Assembly: GCA_903813345.2 (NCBI GenBank)
Contig: CAIIXF020000012.1
Coordinates: 9,570,432-9,634,431, forward strand
From: Owenia fusiformis
Taxonomy: Eukaryota > Annelida > Polychaeta > Sabellida > Oweniidae
DNA: 64,000 nucleotides
Reading direction: 5' to 3'
How positions within the stretch are numbered: the stretch's first letter is position 1; each line of letters opens with the position of its first letter. The notes beneath the pieces are model-generated. The model saw only the letters and a program-made list of their open reading frames with translations, was not told where the DNA came from and did no database searches. Below, one piece after another: positions 28,201 through 43,200 of the stretch. The position numbers and the translations under genes were made by a program.

Positions 28201-31200
28201 CTCTCCAGGTCTGACATTACAATCTCCATCTCATCAGATCTGAAATAATAAAAAAATTAAACAATTCAGGCTTGAACCATCAAAGTTTTACTCTTGAAGG
28301 CTTTGCTCATTCAAGGCTTTGTCCATTGCAGGTTTTACTCATTGAAGGCTCATTGAAAGCTTTATACATTGAAGGCTTTACCCAATAGACTTTATTCAAT
28401 AAAAGTTTACCTCTGGAAAGTTTCATTTGAAAGCTTTATACCCATTCAAGGCTTTATCCATTGGAGGGTTTGCTTATCGAAGACTCATTGATACTTTTAT
28501 CCATTGAAATCTTTACCAACAAAGACTTACCAATAGAAGGTTTCATTTTAAAGCTTTAACTATTTATGGCTTCGCTTATATGTTTGAAAGTTTTATCCAT
28601 TGAAGTCTTTACTAAGTCAATGATTTAGTAAATGGAATCCTAATTAAATGTAAAAAGTTTTTCCCATTAAAGGCTTTTATAACTGAAGGCTTTGCTCATA
28701 GGATGCTTAACTTATCATTGCCCACATAATGCTTTAAGCATTTGAAGATGAAGCTCTCATCATCTGATGGTAAATTTTCAAGAAAAGCTTGACTACTCAT
28801 TTCACTTTAGGCAGGTTTGTCGATTTTATTCCTAACATAATTTGTATCTTTTCAAGAAACAAACAATCAAGGTTACCATGGTGATTACTCAACTAACTTT
28901 ACATACATAGTGACACTCAATGGGACACTGATGTCAGTTTCATAATAGAAGATTACATGGTAGAATAAAAACAGCAATTTCACGATTATTCATCGATCAT
29001 AAAACAATACATAGTGATTAATCTAGCCCGACAAACCTATCCCTATTTCCATATTTCTTATCAATATTCACATCATAGAAAAGTATCAATATACCTAGGT
29101 ATAAAACGAACATAGTCATAGATTTTTGTCTATATAAGGAGTGGAAGGAAGAGGAAGTAAACAACAGGGAAATGAAAAATTGTTCAGCTGTAAATAAATT
29201 ATCGACCATCCATCAACAATTCGCCAACCATTTTTTGTAAATATTGAAGAAAATGAGAAAACTATACAACATTTCATTCAAGGTTTCTACCAACAGTTCT
29301 TTTTTTTAAAAACTGAATGAACCATCTGCTTAAATTTAATTTGAAATTTTATTTGAATATAAATTCAAGCATATTTGGACGATACACTCGTATTCTTCAT
29401 CTCTTGCTTGTTCTACTCAATTTCCTTTTATTTTACTTTATTAAACCAATGACATAACAATAATTGATTTCTTGGTTGGTATAATAATTCATGATTATTG
29501 TATCCAATATACATAAGCATTGATCTATCTGACTATCAACCTATGAAATGATACCTATTGATAGTTTCAGTCTACAAGACAATATAAGGCCAGCATAGTA
29601 TAAACTGATGTTTAGCGGTCCTTGATGCATTTCATGAAACAATCCAGGGGTTTCCTTAGCAACAAGCAATAGGTGATTTCCCCTGGTCATTTTTACCAAA
29701 ATCGTCTATAGTTTTGAAAAATGTCATAACTGTTGCTATGTTTAAATGATAATTTCCAGCAATTTTGCCTGATGTGTTAATTTGTTTTAACTTATCATCA
29801 GAATTTCTTATCTAATGTCAGACCTTCTCCAACAACTCAACACTGTTTCTTCATATTTCCCAATTCCTGATCTTGAACAATCATTAAACTAAATAATATT
29901 CATAATGCCATCCAAAATATGTAAATTGTATCCTATACTATAATGTATATTGGCCTAAGGTTTTATATATATGAACTAAATACTACTATACTAATTCCCG
30001 CTAAACTTACAATTAAACCCCAATGGCCTATGTCAAGGTGGCCTTCATCATACGGAAAAGGTTAAAATGAAATAATAGGAGTACATTGACAATAGGTGGG
30101 TTTCAAGTAACCAGACGAACGGTTAATAAGTCTTTCTATAAAATATAAATCAGAAAATCTTAAATGGTACTACTTTGCACACATGGGGTCCCCACAATTC
30201 TAAAGTAGAATATTCTTGGATTAAATATGTTTTATTGATAAAAAGCGTGAAGTTTTCAGAAACAGGTTTAACTGGTCGCAAGTAATTTTAAGAGAAATAT
30301 TAATTTAGATGTATTTTTCAGGAGGAACTTTGAAAATGAAGTAATATGATAATTATGTTACTTCGTTATTAATTCAAATCTACATCGCCAAATTTTAGAT
30401 CATGGCATAGCCAGGCAGTTGCTTCGCAAAAATTTTAAAGAAAAATATTAATTCAGATGTTTTTTTTCAATTGAAACTTTGGAAATGATGTAATATGATG
30501 GTGTTATTTCACTTTTAATTCAAATATGCCTCGCCAAATAAAATTCCCCCCCCCCAAATTTCGATCCTGGCTACACCCCTGAAAGTAGCAATTTTAACAA
30601 CAGAGAGAGAATACTTTCGAGTAACACGACTTACTTAGCAGATGATGTTTCATCGTACTTTGACTTCAGGTCAAATAGTTCTGACTGCACGCTGTCTAGC
30701 GCTGGAAAATAAAATAAATAAATATATCGCATTATGTAGTAATATAAGTTGCAGACTTAGTACAGACAGTGTTAGTGAACAGTTCTCATTGCACACTGTC
30801 TATTTCTAGAAAACAATAAATAAATGTATCCCATAATGCAATACAGGAAGCAGTCGTATTACAGAGTACAATTTAAACAATTCTAACTCCTCACTGGAAA
30901 ATACTAATAAATGAAAATATAGAGAAACAGATGTCATAAGATAGAGCCATTTCAAAGTTTTGACTTCAGAAATATAACCTATGATTTGAAATATTTTTGT
31001 TCTGTGACAATAGTTTTTTCTCTGAATCATATCTGCTTCCTTTGTGCTTAGAGTCGTGCTATCAGATTGCACGTCTCATAAGAATTAAACTTCAACACTT
31101 GACATTATCTAGATCCACACTCATTTCATCACAAATTCTGAATAAACAAAACTGGAAAAACGAATTAAAACAACAGGGAAACTAATGATTTGAAATTATG

Positions 31201-34200
31201 ATTCTGAAAAAAATAGTTCCAAATGCATATGCTTCTGTAAAAATTATTGTATAACAGCCCAATTTTGGAAAACGTATCCTGTCAGCTTATATTCATTATT
31301 TACACATTTAAAGATCATTTTTGGAATTTTATGTTTTTTGAGAGGGTGCTTTGCTCATTTTGTTATTTTTTAAACTATTAACAGAAGAGAGACACGATCC
31401 TGATGGTTTCTCGATGACGGACACAGAATCGGAAATCAATAAGAAATTGAGGCTGTATCCGCAGCTAAAAGCTAAATCAATATTGTGTAAAATAAAATCA
31501 TCGATTGATCAATTTATAACTTCAAATTTCTCGTTAGCTGTCAGAAAAATAATGTTATTCAAAGAAAAATCAATAAATTCACCTTTCAGATAATTCCTTA
31601 TTAATTCATATTATTTTGATTAAAATGATACACCTCAGTATTTATTCGATAATCGTTAAATGCAGTCTCAACGGCTTAGTATCATTTAATATACCTTGAT
31701 GAAACATCTTACAATTTCATGATAGAATTCACTAAAATTTCAACATTTTCGTATATATAAAATTTCTGAGAAATATCAATTGGTTATAATGGCTGGAAGT
31801 AATTATAGATTTTTCAAGATCAATAATTCAACAAAGATTCAGAATTCTATGCAATGAATTATGCATGCACAAAATCTAACTTTTGATCTTTGTGTTTAAT
31901 TAACAATCGTCAACCGTGATTGGCTGATTGGAATAAATTGTGAAACATTGAATCCTGGGATGGGATCTCCTGTTTTTATAAATGATGAATCCAATAAATT
32001 CTACCATTATTAACAATTGAACTGACACGTCAATTTTATTCAAATATTTTTCCAATGAGTTACAAAATAATAAGTATTATCTAAGTAGGAATTTAATTGC
32101 TCAGTATAATAACATGATTTTAATAGCTTCCGGCTAGGTCAGCCTTATACGCCTCTCTTAAGTCGTCAAATATTTTTCAATATTCCAATGCAAATTGTGC
32201 GAAAAAAACTCATTGATTTGCATACCTGTTGTCATGGTGATAATGTATATCAAATCTTTGATGAGAGACATTCTAAATAACAACATTTAAAAAATAAATA
32301 ATATAAGGTATCATGATGGATATATGCTATAATTTTCTCTCATCCTCATAAACCAGAAATGGCTTTGAATATGAAAATGAGCAAAAGCCTTCTATCAAGT
32401 AACAAAAATTATAATTGCAACGTTACAATGGAACGAAATGCACAAACATGAACTCCAAATAAAACTTAATTGTGAATTATCAGGGGCAGCATGTGTACTA
32501 CCAATATTCTTATATCTGAACAACTTCAATATTGGAAAAGTAAACCAAATTATGTTTAATATAAAATTATAGCTTGCCAAAGAAAACATAAGAAAATTCA
32601 TATCTTGGATTGATCGATATAAAAATCTATACAATAATTTGAAAATATCTTAAAAGCCCTTAGAGTTTATATAGAATATCTCAAATATCGACATTGTCGT
32701 CAGATCTCGGGAAAATTCAATCAATACTCAGTCTTCAACGGATTTAGCTAGAGGACTTACTAATCATGAATCTCATTGTAGCAAAAGATGACATCGGATT
32801 TTGTCATGTTATCAAAAATAATTTCAAAATCAATTCAATATTTAGGAGAAACTGAAATGAAAAATTTTGATCAGTTGAATCACAGTTTGAAGGGGATATT
32901 TCATATCCACCTTTGTCTTTATTTATTACCCAGTGATCAATAAAATTATGTGCAGTGATTTTTAACAAATATTGAATTATCGGTGTAGAATTGGCAAAGC
33001 CCTAAGGCAAGGACCAATCATGACGCAGGATATCATACCCCGTTGCTATTTGTTTATTGATCGGTGATCCCTGGATTTAGTTACCTAAACGGATTCTTCA
33101 ATAATAATCAAATTGGGTAATGTTTTTCTTGACAAATCATAAGATCAACTAAACTAATATAACATATTATTGTCTTACAAAAAAACACAGTACATCAAAA
33201 AAGAAACCATTGCATAATATAAACAAATAAATTATTCTATATTTAACTTACAATACATGCTGTTCTTAATCTAAATAATTCTTTTAACTCAATTATTATT
33301 TACAAGAACAGTCACTTGTTAGAGTTTAAGGACTTACCACTTTGTAAAGTTGAAACTTTCTGTTCTGACTCTCCCAGTTGCTTAGCAACAGAAAGTTGAG
33401 TCTCTTGGAGCTGATGCTCTTTCTCAGCAAAACTTCTCTGAAGCTGTTTTTCTTTCTCTTTCGTTCTCCCCTGAAAGTTAAGATTCTATTTTATCATTTT
33501 CCAAGAAAATGAAAAATTTGAGTAACTTGGAATTAATAATACTTGAACTCTAATTTGAAAGTTTATCTCAATTGTATCCAGTTCATCGTTAACAACTAAA
33601 TAGACACATAAATGACACTTTTTGATGATGGAAAGCTACTCAATATCCTTCTGAATAACATACTAAATTGTGATTTTTGAAATATAACTTGCAGAATCAA
33701 CGAGAAACATATTAAACGGTTGTCTCAAATAGCTACAAAGGAAAATTCCAAACTCCCTTCAGATATTTGGTGAATTGAAACTTGTACCTGTAGGGTATTG
33801 AAAATCACATACAAAAAATGCAAAACGTCAGAAGTTGCCATTTGTTACAGAAACCGAACACCAACCGCCAACCACCAAATGCAAAACACCGTCAACAAAA
33901 AAGTTGGAAACTATACGAGTGGTGACATAATAAAAGGAAACTGAGCTACATATCACAGTTTAAGTTATCATAGCTAATTATCATGGCAGGCTATGCACCT
34001 ATTTTGGTGTCATCCACATTGTAACTTGAACACATTAATCTTTCATAATTCTTATATTTGGATATCTGATAATTTGAAACTAATTGCGATCACAGATAAG
34101 TGTATTTAATCATCTTAATATAAAGCAAATGTAATACCAGTGATGAATATCCTACGATACACATTTGGAATAATTTATAAGTCAAACAAATCACAGATAC

Positions 34201-37200
34201 TTTGTAGCACATTGATCTCTATTAGTTTTCGGTGAAAAATCAATCGACTGGAAATGACACATCACAAATTACTGAACATAGTGAATTAAACAAATCATTA
34301 CACAGGGTGGGCCAAAATTGGTATCCATTCACAGGGTGGGCCAAAAGTGGTACCCATTCTTTGTTGTAATTATAATATGAGCTAATATGCAAAATGTCAC
34401 CACATGCCATTTGTTACAGATGCTGAATGTCAAACACCAACTAGCGATTACAAAAAGTTGGAGACTACAACAACGTTTCAACACTTATGGTGGAATAGGG
34501 AAACATTTTTTGGCCTACTTAGTACATTTAAGATTTGGCATAAATAGCAAATACTTGGGATCTATTTCACAAAAATATACTTGGGTATCAATGTTTAAGA
34601 GTAAGAGGGTTATTTTCACCCTGTTAACAAATTGTAAATAACATGAAGGCCTGCTGAAAATCTGTTTTCACCCCGTAAAAACGTCAAAATATCAAAGTAC
34701 ATGTATGTGGTATTGTAAAACTACATGTATGCGGTACTGTTAAACTACATGTATGTGGTATTGTAAAACTACATGTATGTGGTATTGTAAAACTACATGT
34801 ATGTGGTATTGTAAAACTTTGATGAAATAAGGACAATTCTGCACCTTGAAAAACCCAAAGATCACTGTTTGACATTGTCACCTTGTAAGTCAATTCTGAA
34901 AAAATATCTAAATTTCTTGAATCTAAAATATTCAAATTCTGTTTTTTTTATGAGATTTTTTCTTTCAAAATTGACCCTTTATTTATGATTATTCTGCTTT
35001 TCCAAAATTCAATAATTTCTCGAAATTCCTCACTTTCCTATATGATCGTGAATATATGAAAAAACTTGTTCATTTTACTTTCTCAAAGGTGGCCAAGATT
35101 ATCGAAGAACTTTCTCCCGATAGATGATATTGAGACTCGATAAATCTGTGCCTCTGTTTACGATGCAATAGAAATAACGCTCCCATGTTTTAGATGACAT
35201 ATTTTCAATCATTAAATTAAGAAACAAAGAGAGAAAACTGCATGAAATGATCTAACAAAGCATGAAGTATCGATGCTTAATTGTAAAGAAATGTTAAAAA
35301 ATTGGATGTTTCAGTCAAGTTTTTGAGAGAAAAACAGCAAATTAAGCATGAAAAGAGAAATATTTTTGATGGCAAACCTATAAGTGGTAGTCAGGCCAAG
35401 TAGAGGATTCCACCCTTTCAAAACAGACAAGTTCTTCAATAAATGTTTCGACCTTAATATAAACTTGATCCAAAATTCCCCGAAAGATATCAAGACAGTA
35501 TCTTGTCGTCTACCTGGCGGCTTTTTATCATGACGTCACCAGTACATTTGATTTGTTCGCCATAATACAGCAAATTAAACAAAAGTGATATTTTCATAAC
35601 TTTTGTCGCAAGGGACGATCAATTAATCAATTGAACCTTCGCTAAGCCTTTCTACAATATCGGCAATTCTTCACCAATACACGATTAAATTTCACTTAAA
35701 ATCAAATGAACAAGAACTTGGTTTCTCTGACAAGAAACCCAAATTGACAAATTATGTATTACCCTCAAACATGAAATAATTTTCCAATATTATCGAACTC
35801 AGATCGTGAGAACACCAAATATGACAATTGAGCAATCAATATTATTTAGCTACAAACGTAACATTTACAATCGTGATTTAAAAGGTGATTTCTAAATAAT
35901 GGCAGTTCCTGAAATAAGGTTGTTGGTAAATCAATTTTTTTTATTGAATTATATCTTACCATTAAAACAATATACACAATATACATTTCATCAATTATAC
36001 ATTCAACACTCATTGTTTTATGGAAATTCACAGTTTTTTATACTGATTTGATTGTAAACTCTATGAAAGTCAAATATATGAATAAAAGACATATGTATCA
36101 ATTAAACCTGTCTAACACAGAATTGTTGATTTGGTCCATTAAGGTGTTCCTATGTGGGTGACTTTTGAGGCTGTATGTACAAATGTATGTGTATGTGCCA
36201 ACCTTAATTACAGTACCAAGTTTTCAAAAATATTTTCTGAAATATTTTTCTGCCGACATTTCACATCTTTATGAAAGAAGATAGATGGCACATTTTGTAG
36301 AGGAATCCATGGAGAGTTCAATGACCTCTTCAAGTTTTATTCAACATGCTGACATGTAATTTCAAATTTTCAACAGGCCAGGCATGCCATTTCCTATTTT
36401 GAATAGTCTGGCATGTAATTTTTAATTTTTTAACAGACTGGCATGTAATTTTCAAATTTTCAATGACTGACATGTAATTTTCAAATTTTCAATGACTGAC
36501 ATGTAATTTTCAAATTTTCAACAGACTGACATGTAATTTTCAAATTTTCAATGACTGGTATGTAATTTTCAATTTTTCAACAGACTGACATGTAATTTTC
36601 AAATTTTCAACAGACTGCCATGTAATTTCCAAATTTTCAATGACTCATATGTAATTTTCAAATTTTCAACAGGCCAGGCATGTCATTTCAAATTTTCAAC
36701 AGACTGCCATGTAATTTTCATATTTTCAACAGACTGGCATGTCATCTCAAATTTTCAACAGACTGCCATGTAATTTTCAAATTTTCAATGACTGGTATGT
36801 AATTTTCAATTTTTCAACAGACTGGTATGTAATTTACAAATTTTCAACACGTAGCCATGTAATTTCAAATTTTCAACAGACTGACATGAAATTTTCAAAT
36901 TTTCAATGACTGGTACGTAATTTTCAATTTTTCAACAGACTGCCATGTAATTTCAAATTTTTCATCAGACTGCCATGTAATTTTCGATTTTCTAACAGGT
37001 AGGCATATACTTTTCAAGATCAGTGGCTCTATCATGCTGAAGATCCCTGGAGTATCTAAAGATTAATTTATTAGTTCTTTACATACCTGTATTGTTTGTT
37101 CTAGCTTCTCTTCATGCTCCTTAAGTTTGTCTTTGAGAGACTTTATGGTCACTTCTGAAAATGTAAAGAAGGGGGACTGATTCATAATTTATGACATGAC

Positions 37201-40200
37201 ACTTGCAACAGTATCTTGAGGTAGAGGTATCCCATAATGCAACAGACATAGCAGACGGATCTGATATAATGTTATCCCAAAATGCAGTGATACTTGCAAC
37301 AGTGTATAATAGTCAGCTAATGAGGAGAAAAAGTCAAGAATTTATTATGGATACGTGTACTTTTCTCAACAAATATTTCCCTTTCAGAAATTATGATACG
37401 GTGCTCATTCAAAATATCAAAAGGTAGGAAAAGGATGTAACCTTGGAGAAAATATGACTAAGGATATGAAAGTTTGTTTCTATAAATATACCATGAACAA
37501 CAAAAATATATTTATTTTCTTCCTTGTGAAAAGATTAAGAAACAAGAATAAACGCAAACCTTGATTTTTGACGTCTGCAAACTCAGCATTGTATTCTGCT
37601 AAGGTTTCCCGCAGTTTTGTGTTCTCAATTTCTAAGTCTTGAACTTTTTGAGCCTTTTTCTGTATTCCCTGGGCAAACTCCAGGGCAGGCACTGGATCTG
37701 GAGGTAGAGATATCCCATAATGCAACAGAGATAACATGCAGACGGATCTGGGATAATGTTATCCCATAATGCAATAGACATAGCAGACAACAATTATCAA
37801 TAGACCATGATGCATCATTGTGCTGATGACAAATAATAGATGGCATTTTGGTTTTATTCATCAATGAATTAACTCATATAAAGAAAGTTTTAGTGCAAGA
37901 TATGATGTGATAAATAGAAAACATCATATCAAGGAGGCAAGACAGCATCATTTCAATTACCAACTTACTGTTTAGAAAATAAACAATCTCATTTAGAATA
38001 CAAAATTTTACATCAACCAAGTAAATACAAATGAACAGCCAAAAACATTTCAGTTAATGAAAAACCTTCATATATACATGCAAGAATGATGAACATGTAC
38101 AAATGTACAAACCTGGGACATCTATGAGTTTCTTGTAAACATTAAGGAAGGCAGCTTCCGCAGCTTTACTCCGCTTGGAAAGTGCATCTATTTCACCCTG
38201 GAAACTTTTCAGAAGTGGTGCTACAACTTTGCGTATATCCTGGAAATAGATAAGAATGTGAAGTTTTTTAATATGTTACTTATTATCACATTTTGACCGA
38301 GTATAAACTATTGTTTGTTAGATGTAACTATTTGTTCCTATATTGTTTGACATATTCATGTATGTTAAATCAAATTTTGGATATGAACTAACAGATTCGG
38401 GATGAAAGAATTATTACAACTGGGACACCATTAACTTTGCTCAATAATGTTTAAACTTGGCAAAGATATTGAATCGTGCATCAAGGTATGTCATAATTGA
38501 ACGCCGGCATTAATAAGAGCATTTAATGATTTGACAATTGCCCTCGAAAATATGACCAAATCTGAGAATTTATTTTCGAATTTATTACCAATTATATTTC
38601 AATCCACACACAAAAATACGTATTCTTACAAATATGGTATCAAAATGACAAAAGCAGGCTTTAAATCAATGCTTTTTTCAAAGTTAACTTTTTGACAACT
38701 CCGAAATAATTTGCCAGGAAAAATGCCCCGGGAATTGAGAATGTAATTTTTCAATGAACTGTCCCTTAAGGGTAATTGAGGAGATCGAAACATTTCTAAA
38801 TTGAACCATATTGTATATGTGATCAATTTAGGCCATCACACAAGGTTATTTATCATAATTGTACCTATAATAAGTTTTTAGAATCATTTTTTTCAATTTT
38901 TAAGACTTTACTCCCAGAGAAAATAAATTGGGTATTTCTATTAATATGGACTATGCAAGAAATTCAAAAGAAGTTACTTCTCAATTCATTTCAGTTTAAC
39001 TCAACTTTTTCAAGGTGATAGCTTGTTTCTATGAGGTACATCTACAGTAGAACCTCTCTAATCTGAACATGTCTTTAATCTAAACACCTCTCTAATCTGA
39101 ACACCTCCCTTATCTGAATACCTCTCTAATCTGAACACCTCTCTAATCTGAACAGCTCTCCAATCTGAACACCTCCCTTATCTGAGCACCTCTCTTATCT
39201 GAATACCTCTCTATTCTGAACACCTCTCTAATCTGAACACCTCCCTTATCTGAGCACCTCTCTTATCTGAATACCTCTCTATTCTGAACACCTCTCTAAT
39301 CTGAACACCTATCTAATCTGAACACCTCTCTTATCTGAACACCTCTCTATTCTGAACACCTCCCTTATCCAAATATTCAGAAACCTTGAAGTGTGAGGAC
39401 CTTCTAATCTGAACACTTTATGCTTTTCCCAGTAACATTCAGATTGGTGCTACTGTATTTGATTTTCATACTTCACATTATATACATCTTTGTTCACTCG
39501 GCTCCCGTCGGTCGGATGAACGCAAAGATGCATTATGTAATAATAAAGTAAATCTTTTAAAGAAGAACGAGTGAGTTTAAAGTGTGTCATAGGTCAAATA
39601 TGGAATGAACTGCCATGTTATTTTCCTAGTATATATACTGAACAATAAGGTTGTGTAGATCGAAAGTACCTGACACCTGGCCTGTGGGCTTATGTGCCTT
39701 TAGGCTATAGCTGTACCCTGGGTGAGCTGGAGTAATATTCAATCCAACTTTAACAATGCAAAATGTTCATGTTTTTCTCCTGCAATGCCAATGTTACATG
39801 TGATAAAGACTAAACAAATTATAGATCACTAATAACCGAAAAAAGACTCATCGCAAAATCAAAATCGGTATTTAGGAAATTGTAACAAATATGGTACATT
39901 AATAGACCTTCACCGATGAGGCATATCGATGATTGTTCCGGAAACATGCTAAAAACTTGTCCCTCGTTTAATGAGTATTGATTGCCAATAATGTTTACAC
40001 TTTATAAATCTCAACAAATCAAACGCAGAGAACCTTACAATAAAATCTTAAGATACTTTTGTTACGTGCCAATAAACAATTAAATCCATCTGAAAATACC
40101 AGGAAAAATCGACAACTGCGAAATAATCTAAAATCAAAAAATGTTATTTTTCAGAGCATGGATAAACTTAGATTGATGGATGATTGATGAAATTATATAA

Positions 40201-43200
40201 ATTTAACAATAGGGGGATACGATAAATCAGAGGAAGATATGCGGTGACTACCACTAATTTATATCGATTCGTGCCAGTATTGTTCAAATCCTTTTAACAG
40301 TTAAGCTTGTTTCAATGGGTCTAACCTATCGATAGCTATTTGCTGGAACATGATCTAAGTTCGATATAAGTTGTATAAGTTTGGAACAAGAATAGAGCCA
40401 TTAAAAGATAAATTTAATGACATAATGCATTATATGACATTTGATTTAAAGTATCACGTATCTCAATCAAAAGTGAATTATACCATTATCAAACAATTCC
40501 GAATGATTTATCTCAGACATTTGGGACGTTCACAATAGATGTACACTGTACATCTGTCAGTTAATGTATTAGTCAAATTGATTTTCATCAATATCATCAC
40601 AACTAAAATAAAACAAATCATATACAAACATCATGCACCAGTCGCTATATTTGAAAAATAACCCTGGGAATGTAGAATGCATTGATAACTATTGAACGGG
40701 AGTCATCACTATTATACTGTATCAATATTCATCTACTTTTGGAACACACAACGATCTAAAATGAACAAGGGAAGTGTGAGCCAATCCTGATGAACTAGAG
40801 AATGGCCTGATAATAAAGGCTGATATATAATCAAGCATTGAAAATTCCGTTGTCGTATAAAAGCAATCAATCAACAAATATTAGGCGGGTTACTCCCATG
40901 GTTTTCAATGCTTTTCAATAGGTCCTTCATTATCAGTTCAAATTCAAAATTTCCAAAATTGAACATTCAAATTCAAATACTGATTATGAAAATTGACAGG
41001 CCGGAAACACTATTGAACTCCCTCTGATCAAAAGTTTATGATTTCAACTCGTCCCTTACATATTTTGAAATTAAATTTGAAAAATTCGATATGCATCAAA
41101 TTTTCAAACAAAAACAGTTCAAAATCAAGAAAACTTTGATCATCACCATAAAAATGTTCTTGATTTAAATAATACTATTGATAAAAAGTATATTTGTAAA
41201 TCAATACTGGTGCAATGGGAAAGTTTGATTAAAAGTCCCAATCACATAATTATATAATCTCCCATAATGCAATATTTTGCAGCAGACGTGTATTTGAAAA
41301 TAACAACAAAGGATCATTATACAATGCATATCAAAGTTACTACAATATGACCGTGAAATTTAAAGAAATCAGTGAAAAAATGGGAAAACAACCAAATGAA
41401 AATCATTTTTAAGAGATCGACTTTATTATATAGGTTCTTATCAGCCTAAGGTATCGTCCATTGAGAGCTACTGAAACGTAGAAAGTTATATACCAGATAC
41501 CAACCTATTATTGCCCATCAATCTTCGGCAATAATTGCGTAGTTAAAAACTTTTGATACAAACAAACTTTTCATATGGCGGGGTTTTATGTAAAACTTTA
41601 TAAAATGCCCCAGACCCATGTTACGGTGTATAGAGTAGAAGAAAAGAATTTTAAAATCCTTTAGACTTTTATGGATCTTTTTAAACGCTTTATTGAGCCG
41701 AAAATCATAAATTATTGGCAAATATCTTGAATGTGATTTATTAATCATAGCCTACGTGAATCAAATTTTAATTTTGAATTCTAAGTAGCCCGTCTGCCTT
41801 ATAGTAACTTAAGTGCCATGAATAGATTCATTTATCGGGGAAATGAGATAAAAGAAAGTTTGCAAGTTTAATATCAGTTTCATCAATGCACCAATAGCTT
41901 TCATGTCGCTGCTCAATGAAGAAATAGCCGAAATCAAACTTTTGAAATCATAAAAACTGAAATTAAGACCAAAAGTCAAATATATAAAAGATACCCCTTA
42001 ATAAGGCGTTACAAATTTTAACCAAACATGCGAAATCGTAAAAACTGAAAATAAGACCTAAAGTCAAACACATAAAGACATCCCTAATACAGATAATTTA
42101 AATGACAAAAATCACAGGTAAATTAGCAGAGTCAAGATTACTTTTTTAAGGAGAATTACAATGAGGTAAAATCACCATATTGAAACCTAAAAACTAGTTG
42201 TCCCAGTGCTCTCACCCGGATTTTTTGTGTGGAGATTTTAGTTATTCAATCATTTTAGAATTTTGCAACATTGTCTATGCCAGTTTGGAAGTTTGTTCAT
42301 TTCTTATATAACATTTTAGAATTTTGTAATTTCTTATGCAACATTTTAACATTTTCTTTTTGATATTGTAACATTTTAGGAGGCATATTGAAAGAAACAT
42401 TTTTGTTTTGTAAAATATAAAGCAGAGCTACGCCTCAGAGATTTCAATGTGAGAACAATGCTTCAATATTCTCTTCTTTACATTTTTGTTTGACCATGTC
42501 TAGACTTAAACGATATAAATACTAATCTTGACCTAAATACTCAGTGACTTATAAACTTAGTCCTTAATGCTTAGACATGGGTTCTAACTTACCTCCGCCT
42601 GTATACATGTAATCTGATATGTCTATACCAGTATTACATCATTTCATATTTTTAAAAAAATTATTCCTCAAAGAATCTTACTAGTATAGCAAAAAATATA
42701 AAGTGTGTAAAAATTCAGAAAACTGTTTCTTATAACATACTTAAATGCATTAACTAGACCAACAGTGTCACTTACCTACATACACCCTGGCCCGAATGCA
42801 TGCATCCGCAATCTGATATCTTCCTACCACTGACCTTGATTTTCATATCCAATGTTAACCTGATCAAAATCTTTTCAATTTCCCTTACTTTTACATTAAC
42901 TTATAAAACAGAGACAAAGTTAGTTTGTCTAGGAACTAGAAAGTCAAGAGTAGTTCAAGGCATATATAGTAATTTATGGACCTTGTTAAAATGGTGTATT
43001 TCCTCTGTAAAGATTTCACGTGTTTTGTTCATTACATCGCCTTTTTTTAAATTTCAATGAAATTCGTGATTTATCTTACATTTCTGTATGTTTATAGCAA
43101 TGTGCATATCAATTAAATAAACTCATGTTTATTTTGTGTATTTTAAGTAAAAGCAAGAATTAACATGAACTGCAATGAAACTTATACCATTGCTAATTAC

